DNA of 64,000 nt, from NCBI GenBank assembly GCA_947359465.1, contig OX375879.1, positions 126,451,260 through 126,515,259 of the forward strand. The letters are read 5' to 3'. Shown here one piece after another: positions 14,501-28,572 of this stretch. The position numbers and the translations under genes were made by a program. Origin of the DNA: Metellina segmentata. Lineage: Eukaryota; Arthropoda; Arachnida; Araneae; Tetragnathidae. The notes under the pieces are model-generated. The model ran no database searches and had not been told where the DNA came from. It saw only the letters and a program-made list of their open reading frames with translations. Every line of letters begins with the position of its first letter. The first letter of the stretch is position 1.

Positions 14501-15600
14501 GATAGAAATAACATTTCCATTGAGTTTACAAGAAGGTTCTTTCGGGTATCGAACCGGAGACCTTACGCGAGTAAAGCAGACGTAATCACCACTACACCAC
14601 ACAAACACTTATTTATGAGAGAAGAATTTGAACTGATAGAAATAACATTTCTATTGAGTTTAAAAGAAGGTTCTTTCGGGTATCGAACCGGAGACCTTCC
14701 GCGTGTAAAGCAGACGTGATCACAACTACACCACACAACCACTTATTTATTTGAGAAGAATTTGAACTGATAGAAATAACATATTTCCATTGAGTTTAAA
14801 AGAAGGTTCTTTCGGGTATCGAACCGGAGACCTTCCGCGTGTAAAGCAGGAGTGATCACCACTACACCACCCAACCACTTATTTATTAGAGAAGAATTTG
14901 AACTCATAGAAATAACATTTGCGTCGAGTTTAAAAGAAGTTTCTTTCGAGGCTAGAAACGAAGACCTTCCGCTTGTAAAGCAGACGTGATCACCACTACA
15001 CTACACAACCACTTATTTATTAGAGAACAGTTTGAACTGATAGAAACAACATTTGCATTGAGTTTAAAAGAAGGTTCTTTCGGGTATCGAACCGGAGACC
15101 TTACGCGAGTAAAGCAGACGTGATCACCACTACACCACACAACCACTTATTTATGAGAGAAGAATTTGAACTGATAGAAATAACATTTCTATTGAGTTTA
15201 AAAGAAAGTTCTTTCGGGTATCGAACCGGAGACCTTCCGCGTGTAAAGCAGACGTGATCACCAATACACCACACAACCACTTATTTATTAGAGAAGAATT
15301 TGAACTGATAGAAATAACATATTTCCATTGAGTTTAAAAGAAGATTCTTTCGGGTATCGAACCGGAGACCTTCCGCGTGTAAAGCAGGCGTGATCACCAC
15401 TACACCACACAAACACTTATTTATTAGAGAAGAATTTGAACTCATAGAAATAACATTTGCGTCGAGTTTAAAAGAAGTTTCTTTCGAGGATAGAAACGAA
15501 GACCTTCCGCTTGTAAAGCAGATGTGATCACCACTACACTACACAACCACTTATTTATTAGAGAACAGTATGAACTGATAGAAACAACATTTGCATTGAG
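8565..15600 (-). repeat. Satellite 3,627-bp block, tandem duplicated
   Basis: The monomer order from 8,565 to 12,191 (27 monomers) is repeated from 12,192 with an offset of exactly 3,627 bp, and monomer variants at 8,565, 9,802, 10,454 and 11,325 have the same products as those at 12,192, 13,429, 14,081 and 14,952. The match fades at about 15,600, where the second copy continues into a different monomer order. The exact unchanged offset means essentially no insertions or deletions since duplication. Confidence 0.85.
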
Positions 15601-15952
15601 TTTAAAAGAAGGTTCTTTCGGGTATCGAACCGGAGACCTTACGCGAGTAAAGCAGACGTGATCACCACTACACCACACAACCACTTATTTATGAGAGAAG
15701 AATTTGAACTGATAGAAATAACATTTCCATTGAGTTTAAAAGAAGGTTCTTTCGGGTATCGAACCGGAGACCTTCCGCGAGTAAAGCAGACGTGATCACC
15801 ACTACACCACACAACCACTTATTTATGAGAGAAGAATTTGAACTGATAGAAATAACATTTCCATTGAGTTTAAAAGAAGGTTCTTTCGGGTATCGAACCG
15901 GAGACCTTCCCCGTGTAAAGCAGACGTGATTACCACTACACCACACAACCAC

Positions 15953-18900
15953 TTACTTATTAGAGAAGAATTTGAACTGATAGAAATAACATATTTCCAT
16001 TGAGTTTAAAAGAAGGTTCTTTCGGGGATCGAAACGAAGACCTTCCGAATGTATAGCAGACGTAATCACCACTACACCACACAAACACTTATTTATTAGA
16101 GAAGAATTTGAACTGATAGAAATATTATTTGCATCAAGTTTAAAAGAAGGGTCTTTCGGGTATCGAACAGTAGACCTTCCGCGTGTAAAGCAGAAGTGAT
16201 CACCACTACACCACACAACCACTTACTTGTTAGAGAAGAATTTGAACTGATTGAAATAACATTTGCATCGAGTTTAAAAGAAGGTTCTTTCGGGTAACGA
16301 AAGGAAGACCTTCCACGTGTAAAGCAGACGTGATCACCACTACACAACACACCACTTATTTATTAGAGAACAGTTTGAACTGATAGAAATAACATTTCCA
16401 TTGAGTTTAAAAGAAGGTTCTTTCGGGTATCGAACCGGAGACCTTACGCGAGTAAAGCAGACGTGATCACCACTACACCACACAACCACTTATTTATTAC
16501 AGAAGAATTTGAACTGATACAAATAACATTTCCATTGAGTTTAAAAGAAGGTTCTTTCGGGTATCCAACAGGAGACCTTCCGCGTGTAAAGCAGACGTAA
16601 TCACCACTATACCATACAACCACTTATATATTACAGAAGAATTTGAACTGATATAAATAATATTTGCTTTGAGTTTAAAAGAAGGTTCTTTCGGGGATCG
16701 AAACGAAGACCTTCCGAATGTAAAGCAGATGTGATCACCACTACACATCACAACCACTTATTTATTAGGGAAGAATATGAACTGATAGAAACAACATTTG
16801 CATTGAGTTTAAAAGAAGGTTCTTTCGGGTATCGAACCGGAGACCTTACGCGAGTAAAGCAGACGTGATCACCACTACACCACACAACCACTTATTTATT
16901 AGAGAAGAATTTGAACTGATAGAAATAACATATTTCCATTGAGTTTAAAAGAAGATTCTTTCGGGTATCGAACCGGAGACCTTCCGCGTGTAAAGCAGGC
17001 GTGATCACCACTACACCACACAAACACTTATTTATTAGAGAACAATTTGAACTCATAGAAATAACATTTGCGTCGAGTTTAAAAGAAGTTTCTTTCGAGG
17101 ATAGAAACGAAGACCTTCCGCTTGTAAAGCAGATGTGATCACCACTACACTACACAACCACTTATTTATTAGAGAACAGTATGAACTGATAGAAACAACA
17201 TTTGCATTGAGTTTAAAAGAAGGTTCTTTCGGGTATCGAACCGGAGACCTTCCGCGAGTAAAGCAGACGTGATCACCACTACACCACACAACCACTTATT
17301 TATGAGAGAAGAATTTGAACTGATAGAAATAACATTTCCATTGAGTTTAAAAGAAGGTTCTTTCGGGTATCGAACCGGAGACCTTCCCCGTGTAAAGCAG
17401 ACGTGATTACCACTACACCACACAACCACTTACTTATTAGAGAAGAATTTGAACTGATAGAAATAACATATTTCCATTGAGTTTAAAAGAAGGTTCTTTC
17501 GGGGATCGAAACGAAGACCTTCCGAATGTATAGCAGACGTAATCACCACTACACCACACAAACACTTATTTATTAGAGAAGAATTTGAACTGATAGAAAT
17601 ATTATTTGCATCAAGTTTAAAAGAAGGGTCTTTCGGGTATCGAACCGTAGACCTTCCGCGTGTAAAGCAGAAGTGATCACCACTACACCACACAACCACT
17701 TACTTGTTAGAGAAGAATTTGAACTGATAGAAATAACATTTGCATCGAGTTTAAAAGAAGGTTCTTTCGGGTAACGAAAGGAAGACCTTCCACGTGTAAA
17801 GCAGACGTGATCACCACTACACAACACACCACTTATTTATTAGAGAACAGTTTGAACTGATAGAAATAACATTTCCATTGAGTTTAAAAGAAGGTTCTTT
17901 CGGGTATCGAACCGGAGACCTTACGCGAGTAAAGCAGACGTGATCACCACTAACGACACAACCACTTATTTATTACAGAAGAATTTGAACTGATACAAAT
18001 AACATTTCCATTGAGTTTAAAAGAAGGTTCTTTCGGGTATCCAACAGGAGACCTTCCGCGTGTAAAGCAGACGTAATCACCACTATACCATACAACCACT
18101 TATATATTACAGAAGAATTTGAACTGATATAAATAATATTTGCTTTGAGTTTAAAAGAAGGTTCTTTCGGGGATCGAAACGAAGACCTTCCGAATGTAAA
18201 GCAGATGTGATCACCACTACACATCACAACCACTTATTTATTAGGGAAGAATATGAACTGATAGAAACAACATTTGCATTGAGTTTAAAAGAAGGTTCTT
18301 TCGGGTATCGAACCGGAGACCTTACGCGAGTAAAGCAGACGTGATCACCACTACACCACACAACCACTTATTTATGAGAGAAGAATTTGAACTGATAGAA
18401 ATAACATTTCTATTGAGTTTAAAAGAAAGTTCTTTCGGGTATCGAACCGGAGACCTTCCGCGTGTAAAGCAGACGTGATCACCAATACACCACACAACCA
18501 CTTATTTATTAGAGAAGAATTTGAACTGATAGAAATAACATATTTCCATTGAGTTTAAAAGAAGATTCTTTCGGGTATCGAACCGGAGACCTTCCGCGTG
18601 TAAAGCAGGCGTGATCACCACTACACCACACAAACACTTATTTATTAGAGAACAATTTGAACTCATAGAAATAACATTTGCGTCGAGTTTAAAAGAAGTT
18701 TCTTTCGAGGATAGAAACGAAGACCTTCCGCTTGTAAAGCAGATGTGATCACCACTACACTACACAACCACTTATTTATTAGAGAACAGTATGAACTGAT
18801 AGAAACAACATTTGCATTGAGTTTAAAAGAAGGTTCTTTCGGGTATCGAACCGGAGACCTTACGCGAGTAAAGCAGACGTGATCACCACTACACCACACA

Positions 18901-19437
18901 ACCACTTATTTATGAGAGAAGAATTTGAACTGATAGAAATAACATTTAGATTGAGTTTAAAAGAAGGTTCTTTCGGGTATCGAACCGGAGACCTTCCGCG
19001 TGTAAAGCAGACGTGATTACCACTACACCACACAACCACTTACTTATTAGAGAAGAATTTGAACTGATAGAAATAACATATTTCCATTGAGTTTAAAAGA
19101 AGGTTCTTTCGGGGATCGAAACGAAGACCTTCCGAATGTATAGCAGACGTAATCACCACTACACCACACAAACACTTATTTATTAGAGAAGAATTTGAAC
19201 TGATAGAAATATTATTTGCATCAAGTTTAAAAGAAGGGTCTTTCGGGTATCGAACCGTAGACCTTCCGCGTGTAAAGCAGAAGTGATCACCACTACACCA
19301 CACAACCACTTACTTGTTAGAGAAGAATTTGAACTGATAGAAATAACATTTGCATCGAGTTTAAAAGAAGGTTCTTTCGGGTAACGAAAGGAAGACCTTC
19401 CACGTGTAAAGCAGACGTGATCACCACTACACAACAC
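15953..19437 (-). repeat. Satellite higher-order repeat near 1.5 kb
   Basis: A block starting with the gtatagcagacg variant monomer recurs at 15,953, 17,430 and 19,040 (offsets 1,477 and 1,610 bp). The order of following variants is kept. The differing offsets show that one monomer was gained or lost between blocks. Related blocks occur again at 22,801 and 26,560. Confidence 0.7.
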
Positions 19438-22423
19438 ACCACTTATTTATTAGAGAACAGTTTGAACTGATAGAAATAACATTTCCATTGAGTTTAAAAG
19501 AAGGTTCTTTCGGGTATCGAACCGGAGACCTTACGCGAGTAAAGCAGACGTGATCACCACTACACCACACAACCACTTATTTATTACAGAAGAATTTGAA
19601 CTGATACAAATAACATTTCCATTGAGTTTAAAAGAAGGTTCTTTCGGGTATCCAACAGGAGACCTTCCGCATGTAAAGCAGACGTAATCACCACTATACC
19701 ATACAACCACTTATATATTACAGAAGAATTTGAACTGATATAAATAATATTTGCTTTGAGTTTAAAAGAAGGTTCTTTCGGGGATCGAAACGAAGACCTT
19801 CCGAATGTAAAGCAGACGTGATCACCACTACACCACACAAACACTTATTTATTAGAGAAGAATTTGAACTGATAGAAATATTGTTTGCATCGAGTTTAAA
19901 AGAAGGGTCTTTCGGGTATCGAACCGGAGACCTTCCGCGTGTAAAGCAGAAGTGATCACCACTACACCACACAACCACTTACTTGTTAGAGAAGAATTTG
20001 AACTGATAGAAATAACATTTGCATCGAGTTTAAAAGAAGGTTCTTTCGGGTAACGAAAGGAAGACCTTCCACGTGTAAAGCAGACGTGATCACCACTACA
20101 CAACACAACCACTTATTTATTAGAGAACAGTTTGAACTGATAGAAATAACATTTGCATTGAGTTTAAAAGAAGGTTCTTTCGGGTATCGCAACGAAGACC
20201 TTCCGCGTGTAAAGCAGATGTGATCACCACTACACATCACAACCACTTATTTATTAGGGAAGAATATGAACTGATAGAAATAATATTTGCATTGAGTTTA
20301 AAAGAAGGTTCTTTCGGGTATCGAACCGGAGACCTTACGCGAGTAAAGCAGACGTGATCACCACTACACCACACAACCACTTATTTATGAGAGAAGAATT
20401 TGAACTGATAGAAATAACATTTCTATTGAGTTTAAAAGAAAGTTCCTTCGGGTATCGAACCGGAGACCTTCCGCGTGTAAAGCAGACGTGATCACCAATA
20501 CACCACACAACCACTTATTTATTAGAGAAGAATTTGAACTGATAGAAATAACATATTTCCATTGAGTTTAAAAGAAGATTCTTTCGGGTATCGAACCGGA
20601 GACCTTCCGCGTGTAAAGCAGGCGTGATCACCACTACACCACACAAACACTTATTTATTAGAGAAGAATTTGAACTCATAGAAATAACATTTGCGTCGAG
20701 TTTAAAAGAAGTTTCTTTCGAGGATAGAAACGAAGACCTTCCGCTTGTAAAGCAGATGTGATCACCACTACACTACACAACCACTTATTTATTAGAGAAC
20801 AGTATGAACTGATAGAAACAACATTTGCATTGAGTTTAAAAGAAGGTTCTTTCGGGTATCGAACCGGAGACCTTACGCGAGTAAAGCAGACGTGATCACC
20901 ACTACACCACACAACCACTTATTTATGAGAGAAGAATTTGAACTGATAGAAATAACATTTCCATTGAGTTTAAAAGAAGGTTCTTTCGGGTATCGAACCG
21001 GAGACCTTCCGCGTGTAAAGCAGACGTGATCACCACTACACCACACAACCACTTATTTATTTGAGAAGAATTTGAACTGATAGAAATAACATATTTCCAT
21101 TGAGTTTAAAAGAAGGTTCTTTCGGGTATCGAACCGGAGACCTTCCGCGTGTAAAGCAGGAGTGATCACCACTACACCACCCAACCACTTATTTATTAGA
21201 GAAGAATTTGAACTCATAGAAATAACATTTGCGTCGAGTTTAAAAGAAGTTTCTTCCGAGGCTAGAAAAGAAGACCTTCCGCTTGTAAAGCAGACGTGAT
21301 CACCACTACACTACACAACCACTTACTTATTAGAGAAGAATTTGAACTGATAGAAATAACATATTTCCATTGAGTTTAAAAGAAGGTTCTTTCGGGGATC
21401 GAAACGAAGACCTTCCGAATGTATAGCAGACGTGATCACCACTACACCACACAAACACTTATATATTAGAGAAGAATTTGAACTGATAGAAATATTATTT
21501 GCGTCGAGTTTAAAAGAAGGGTCTTTCGGGTATCGAACCGGAGACCTTCCGCGTGTAAAGCAGAAGTGATCACCACTACACCACACAACCATTTACTTGT
21601 TAGAGAAGAATTTGAACTGATAGAAATAACATTTGCATCGAGTTTAAAAGAAGGTTCTTTCGGGTAACGAAAGGAAGACCTTCCACGTGTAAAGCAGACG
21701 TGATCACCACTACACAACACAACCACTTATTTATTAGAGAACAGTTTGAACTGATAGAAATAACATTTGCATTGAGTTTAAAAGAAGGTTCTTTCGGGTA
21801 TCGCAACGAAGACCTTCCGCGTGTAAAGCAGATGTGATCACCACTACACATCACAACCACTTATTTATTAGGGAAGAATATGAACTGATAGAAATAATAT
21901 TTGCATTGAGTTTAAAAGAAGGTTCTTTCGGGTATCGAACCGGAAACATTCCGCGTGTAAAGCAGACGTGATCACAATTACACCACACAACCACTTATTT
22001 ATTACAGAAGAATTTGAACTGATAGAAATAACATTTCCATTGAGTTTACAAGAAGGTTCTTTCGGGTATCGAACCGGAGACCTTACGCTAGTAAAGCAGA
22101 CGTGATCACCACTACACCACACAAACACTTATTTATGAGAGAAGAATTTGAACTGATAGAAATAACATTTCTATTGAGTTTAAAAGAAGGTTCTTTCGGG
22201 TATCGAACCGGAGACCTTCCGCGTGTAAAGCAGACGTGATCACCAATACACCACACAACCACTTATTTATTAGAGAAGAATTTGAACTGATAGAAATAAC
22301 ATATTTCCATTGAGTTTAAAAGAAGATTCTTTCGGGTATCGAACCGGAGACCTTCCGCGTGTAAAGCAGGCGTGATCACCACTACACCACACAAACACTT
22401 ATTTATTAGAGAAGAATTTGAAC

Positions 22424-25400
22424 TCATAGAAATAACATTTGCGTCGAGTTTAAAAGAAGTTTCTTTCGAGGATAGAAACGAAGACCTTCCGCTTGTAAAG
22501 CAGATGTGATCACCACTACACTACACAACCACTTATTTATAAGAGAACAGTATGAACTGATAGAAACAACATTTGCATTGAGTTTAAAAGAAGGTTCTTT
22601 CGGGTATCGAACCGGAGACCTTACGCGAGTAAAGCAGACGTGATCACCACTACACCACACAACCACTTATTTATGAGAGAAGAATTTGAACTGATAGAAA
22701 TAACATTTCCATTGAGTTTAAAAGAAGGTTCTTTCGGGTATCGAACCGGAGACCTTCCGCGTGTAAAGCAGACGTGATTACCACTACACCACACAACCAC
22801 TTACATATTAGAGAAGAATTTGGACTGATAGAAATAACATATTTCCATTGAGTTTAAAAGAAGGTTCTTTCGGGGATCGAAACGAAGACCTTCCGAATGT
22901 ATAGCAGACGTAATCACCACTACACCACACAAACACTTATTTATTAGAGAAGAATTTGAACTGATAGAAATATTATTTGCATCGAGTTTAAAAGAAGGGT
23001 CTTTCGGGTATCGAACAGTAGACCTTCCGCGTGTAAAGCAGAAGTGATCACCACTACACCACACAACCACTTACTTGTTAGAGAAGAATTTGAACTGATA
23101 GAAATAACATTTGTATCGAGTTTAAAAGAAGGTTCTTTCGGGTAACGAAAGGAAGACCTTCCACGTGTAAAGCAGACGTGATCACCACTACACAACACAC
23201 CACTTATTTATTAGAGAACAGTTTGAACTGATAGAAATAACATTTCCATTGAGTTTAAAAGAAGGTTCTTTCGGGTATCGAAACGAAGACCTTCCGCGTG
23301 TAAAGCAGACGTGATCACCACTACACAACACAACCACTTATTTATTAGGGAAGAATTTGAACTTATAATAATAATATTTGCATTGAGTTTAAAAGAAGGT
23401 TCTTTCGGGTATCGAACCGGAAACATTCCGCGTGTAAAGCAGACGTGATCACAATTACACCACACAACCACTTATTTATTAGAGAAGAATTTGAACTGAT
23501 AGAAATAACATTTCCATTGAGTTTAAAAGAAGGTTCTTTCGGGTATCGAACCGGAGACCTTACGCGAGTAAAGCAGACGTGATCACCACTACACCACACA
23601 ACCACTTATTTATTACAGAAGAATTTGAACTGATACAAATAACATTTCCATTGAGTTTAAAAGAAGGTTCTTTCGGGTATCCAACAGGAGACCTTCCGCG
23701 TGTAAAGCAGACGTAATCACCACTATACCATACAACCACTTATATATTACAGAAGAATTTGAACTGATATAAATAATATTTGCTTTGAGTTTAAAAGAAG
23801 GTTCTTTCGGGGATCGAAACGAAGACCTTCCGAATGTAAAGCAGACGTGATCACCACTACACCACACAAACACTTATTTATTAGAGAAGAATTTGAACTG
23901 ATAGAAATATTATTTGCATCGAGTTTAAAAGAAGGGTCTTTCGGGTATCGAACCGGAGACCTTCCGCGTGTAAAGCAGAAGTGATCACCACTACACCACA
24001 CAACCACTTATTTGTTAGAGAAGAATTTGAACTGATAGAAATAACATTTGCATCGAGTTTAAAAGAAGGTTCTTTCGGGTAACGAAAGGAAGACCTTCCA
24101 CGTGTAATGCAGACGTGATCACCACTACACAACACAACCACTTATTTATTAGAGATGAGTTTGAACTGATAGAAATAACATTTGCATTGAGTTTAAAAGA
24201 AGGTTCTTTCGCGTATCGCAACGAAGACCTTCCGCGTGTAAAGCAGATGTGATCACCACTACACATCACAACCACTTATTTATTAGGGAAGAATATGAAC
24301 TGATAGAAATAATATTTGCATTGAGTTTAAAAGAAGGTTCTTTCGGGTATCGAACCGGAAACATTCCGCGTGTAAAGCAGACGTGATCACAATTACACCA
24401 CACAACCACTTATTTATTACAGAAGAATTTGAACTGATAGAAATAACATTTCCATTGAGTTTACAAGAAGGTTCTTTCGGGTATCGAACCGGAGACCTTA
24501 CGCGAGTAAAGCAGACGTGATCACCACTACACCACACAAACACTTATTTATGAGAGAAGAATTTGAACTGATAGAAATAACATTTCTATTGAGTTTAAAA
24601 GAAGGTTCTTTCGGGTATCGAACCGGAGACCTTCCGCGTGTAATGCAGACGTGGTCACCACTACACCACACAACCACTTATTTATTTGAGAAGAATTTGA
24701 ACTGATAGAAATAACATATTTACATTGGGTTTAAAAGAAGGTTCTTTCGGGAATCGAACCGGAGACCTTCCGCGTTTAAAGCAGGAGTGATCACCACTAC
24801 ACCACCCAACCACTTATTTATTAGAGAAGAATTTGAACTCATAGAAATAACATTTGCGTCGAGTTTAAAAGAAGTTTCTTTCGAGGCTTGAAACGAAGAC
24901 CTTCCGCTTGTAAAGCAGACGTGATCACCACTACACTACACAACCACTTATTTATTAGAGAACAGTTTGAACTGATAGAAACAACATTTGCATTGAGTTT
25001 AAAAGAAGGTTCTTTCGGGTATCGAACCGGAGACCTTACGCGAGTAAAGCAGACGTGATCACCACTACACCACACAACCACTTATTTATGAGAGAAGAAT
25101 TTGAACTGATAGAAATAACATATTTCCATTGAGTTTAAAAGAAGATTCTTTCGGGTATCGAACCGGAGACCATCCGCGTGTAAAGCAGACGTGATCACCA
25201 CTACACATCACAACCACTTATTTATTAGGGAAGAATTTGAACTCATTGAAATAACATTTGCGTCGAGTTTAAAAGAAGTTTCTTTCGAGGATAGAAACGA
25301 AGACCTTCCGCTTGTAAAGCAGATGTGATCACCACTACACTACACAACCACTAATTTATTAGAGAACAGTATGAACTGATAGAAACAACATTTGCATTGA

Positions 25401-28400
25401 GTTTAAAAGAAGGTTCTTTCGAGTATCGAACCGGAGACCTTACGCGAGTAAAGCAGACGTGATCACCACTACAAAACACAACCACTTATTTATTAGAGAA
25501 GAATTTGAACTGATAGAAATAACATTTCCATTGAGTTTAAAAGAAGGTTCTTTCGGGTATCGAACCGGAGACCTTCCGCGTGTAAAGCAGACGTGATCAC
25601 CACTACACCACACAAACACTTATTTATTAGAGAACAGTTTGAACTGATAGAAATAACATTTCCATTGAGTTTAAAAGAAGTTTCTTTCGAGGATAGAAAC
25701 GAAGACCTTAAGCTTGTAAAGCAGATGTGATCACCACTACACTACACAACCACTAATTTATTAGAGAACAGTATGAACTGATAGAAACAACATTTGCATT
25801 GAGTTTAAAAGAAGGTTCTTTCGGGTATCGAACCGGAGACCTTCCGCGTGTAAAGCAGGCGTGATCACCACTACACAACACAACCACTTATTTATTAGAG
25901 AAGAATTTGAACTGATAGAAATAACATTTCCATTGAGTTTAAAAGAAGGTTCTTTCGGGTATCGAACCGGAGACCTTCCGCGTGTAAAGCAGACGTGATC
26001 ACCAATACACCACACAACCACTTATTTATTAGAGAAGAATTTGAACTGATAGAAATAACATATTTCCATTGAGTTTAAAAGAAGATTCTTTCGGGTATCG
26101 AACCGGAGACCTTCCGCGTGTAAAGCAGGCGTGATCACCACTACACCACACAAACACTTATTTATTAGAGTAGAATTTGAACTCATAGAAATAACATTTG
26201 CGTCGAGTTTAAAAGAAGTTTCTTTCGAGGATAGAAACGAAGACCTTCCGCTTGTAAAGCAGATGTGATCACCACTACACTACACAACCACTTATTTATT
26301 AGAGAACAGTATGAACTGATAGAAACAACATTTGCATTGAGTTTAAACGAAGGTTCTTTCGGGTATCGAACCGGAGACCTTACGCGAGTAAAGCAGACGT
26401 GATCACCACTACACCACACAACCACTTATTTATGAGAGAAGAATTTGAACTGATAGAAATAACATTTCCATTGAGTTTAAAAGAAGGTTCTTTCGGGTAT
26501 CGAACCGGAGACCTTCCGCGTGTAAAGCAGACGTGATTACCACTACACCACACAACCACTTACATATTAGAGAAGAATTTGGACTGATAGAAATAACATA
26601 TTTCCATTGAGTTTAAAAGAAGGTTCTTTCGGGGATCGAAACGAAGACCTTCCGAATGTATAGCAGACGTAATCACCACTACACCACACAAACACTTATT
26701 TATTAGAGAAGAATTTGAACTGATAGAAATATTATTTGCATCGAGTTTAAAAGAAGGGTCTTTCGGGTATCGAACAGTAGACCTTCCGCGTGTAAAGCAG
26801 AAGTGATCACCACTACACCACACAACCACTTACGTGTTAGAGAATAATTTGAACTGATAGAAATAACATTTGCATCGAGTTTAAAAGAAGGTTCTTTCGG
26901 GTAACGAAAGGAAGACCTTCCACGTGTAAAGCAGACGTGATCACCACTACACAACACACCACTTATTTATTAGAGAACAGTTTGAACTGATAGAAATAAC
27001 ATTTCCATTGAGTTTAAAAGAAGGTTCTTTCGGGTATCGAAACGAAGACCTTCCGCGTGTAAAGCAGACGTGATCACCACTACACAACACAACCACTTAT
27101 TTATTAGGGAAGAATTTGAACTGATAATAATAATATTTGCATTGAGTTTAAAAGAAGGTTCTTTCGGGTATCGAACCGGAAACATTCCGCGTGTAAAGCA
27201 GACGTGATCACAATTACACCACACAACCACTTATTTATTAGAGAAGAATTTGAACTGATAGAAATAACATTTCCATTGAGTTTAAAAGAAGGTTCTTTCG
27301 GGTATCGAACCGGAGACCTTACGCGAGTAAAGCAGACGTGATCACCACTACACCACACAACCACTTATTTATTACAGAAGAATTTGAACTGATACAAATA
27401 ACATTTCCATTGAGTTTAAAAGAAGGTTCTTTCGGGTATCCAACAGGAGACCTTCCGCGTGTAAAGCAGACGTAATCACCACTATACCATACAACCACTT
27501 ATATATTACAGAAGAATTTGAACTGATATAAATAATATTTGCTTTGAGTTTAAAAGAAGGTTCTTTCGGGGATCGAAACGAAGACCTTCCGAATGTAAAG
27601 CAGACGTGATCACCACTACACCACACAAACACTTATTTATTAGAGAAGAATTTGAACTGATAGAAATATTATTTGCATCGAGTTTAAAAGAAGGGTCTTT
27701 CGGGTATCGAACCGGAGACCTTCCGCGTGTAAAGCAGAAGTGATCACCACTACACCACACAACCACTTATTTGTTAGAGAAGAATTTGAACTGATAGAAA
27801 TAACATTTGCATTGAGTTTAAAAGAAGGTTCTTTCGGGTATCGCAACGAAGACCTTCCGCGTGTAAAGCAGACGTGATCACAATTACACCACACAACCAC
27901 TTATTTATTACAGAAGAATTTGAACTGATAGAAATAACATTTCCATTGAGTTTACAAGAAGGTTCTTTCGGGTATCGAACCGGAGACCTTACGCGAGTAA
28001 AGCAGACGTGATCACCACTACACCACACAAACACTTATTTATGAGAGAAGAATTTGAACTGATAGAAATAACATTTCTATTGAGTTTAAAAGAAGGTTCT
28101 TTCGGGTATCGAACCGGAGACCTTCCGCGTGTAAAGCAGACGTGGTCACCACTACACCACACAACCACTTATTTATTTGAGAAGAATTTGAACTGATAGA
28201 AATAACATATTTACATTGGGTTTAAAAGAAGGTTCTTTCGGGAATCGAACCGGAGACCTTCCGCGTTTAAAGCAGGAGTGATCACCACTACACCACCCAA
28301 CCACTTATTTATTAGAGAAGAATTTGAACTCATAGAAATAACATTTGCGTCGAGTTTAAAAGAAGTTTCTTTCGAGGCTTGAAACGAAGACCTTCCGCTT

Positions 28401-28572
28401 GTAAAGCAGACGTGATCACCACTACACTACACAACCACTTATTTATTAGAGAACAGTTTGAACTGATAGAAACAACATTTGCATTGAGTTTAAAAGAAGG
28501 TTCTTTCGGGTATCGAACCGGAGACCTTACGCGAGTAAAGCAGACGTGATCACCACTACACCACACAACCAC
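22424..28572 (-). repeat. Satellite 3.76-kb block, duplicated with internal loss
   Basis: Monomers at 22,424-24,007 recur at 26,183-27,766 with an offset of 3,759 bp. From about 27,774 the offset to the first copy drops to 3,491 bp, so two monomers (268 bp) are missing from the second copy. Matching resumes to about 25,081 and 28,572. Confidence 0.75.
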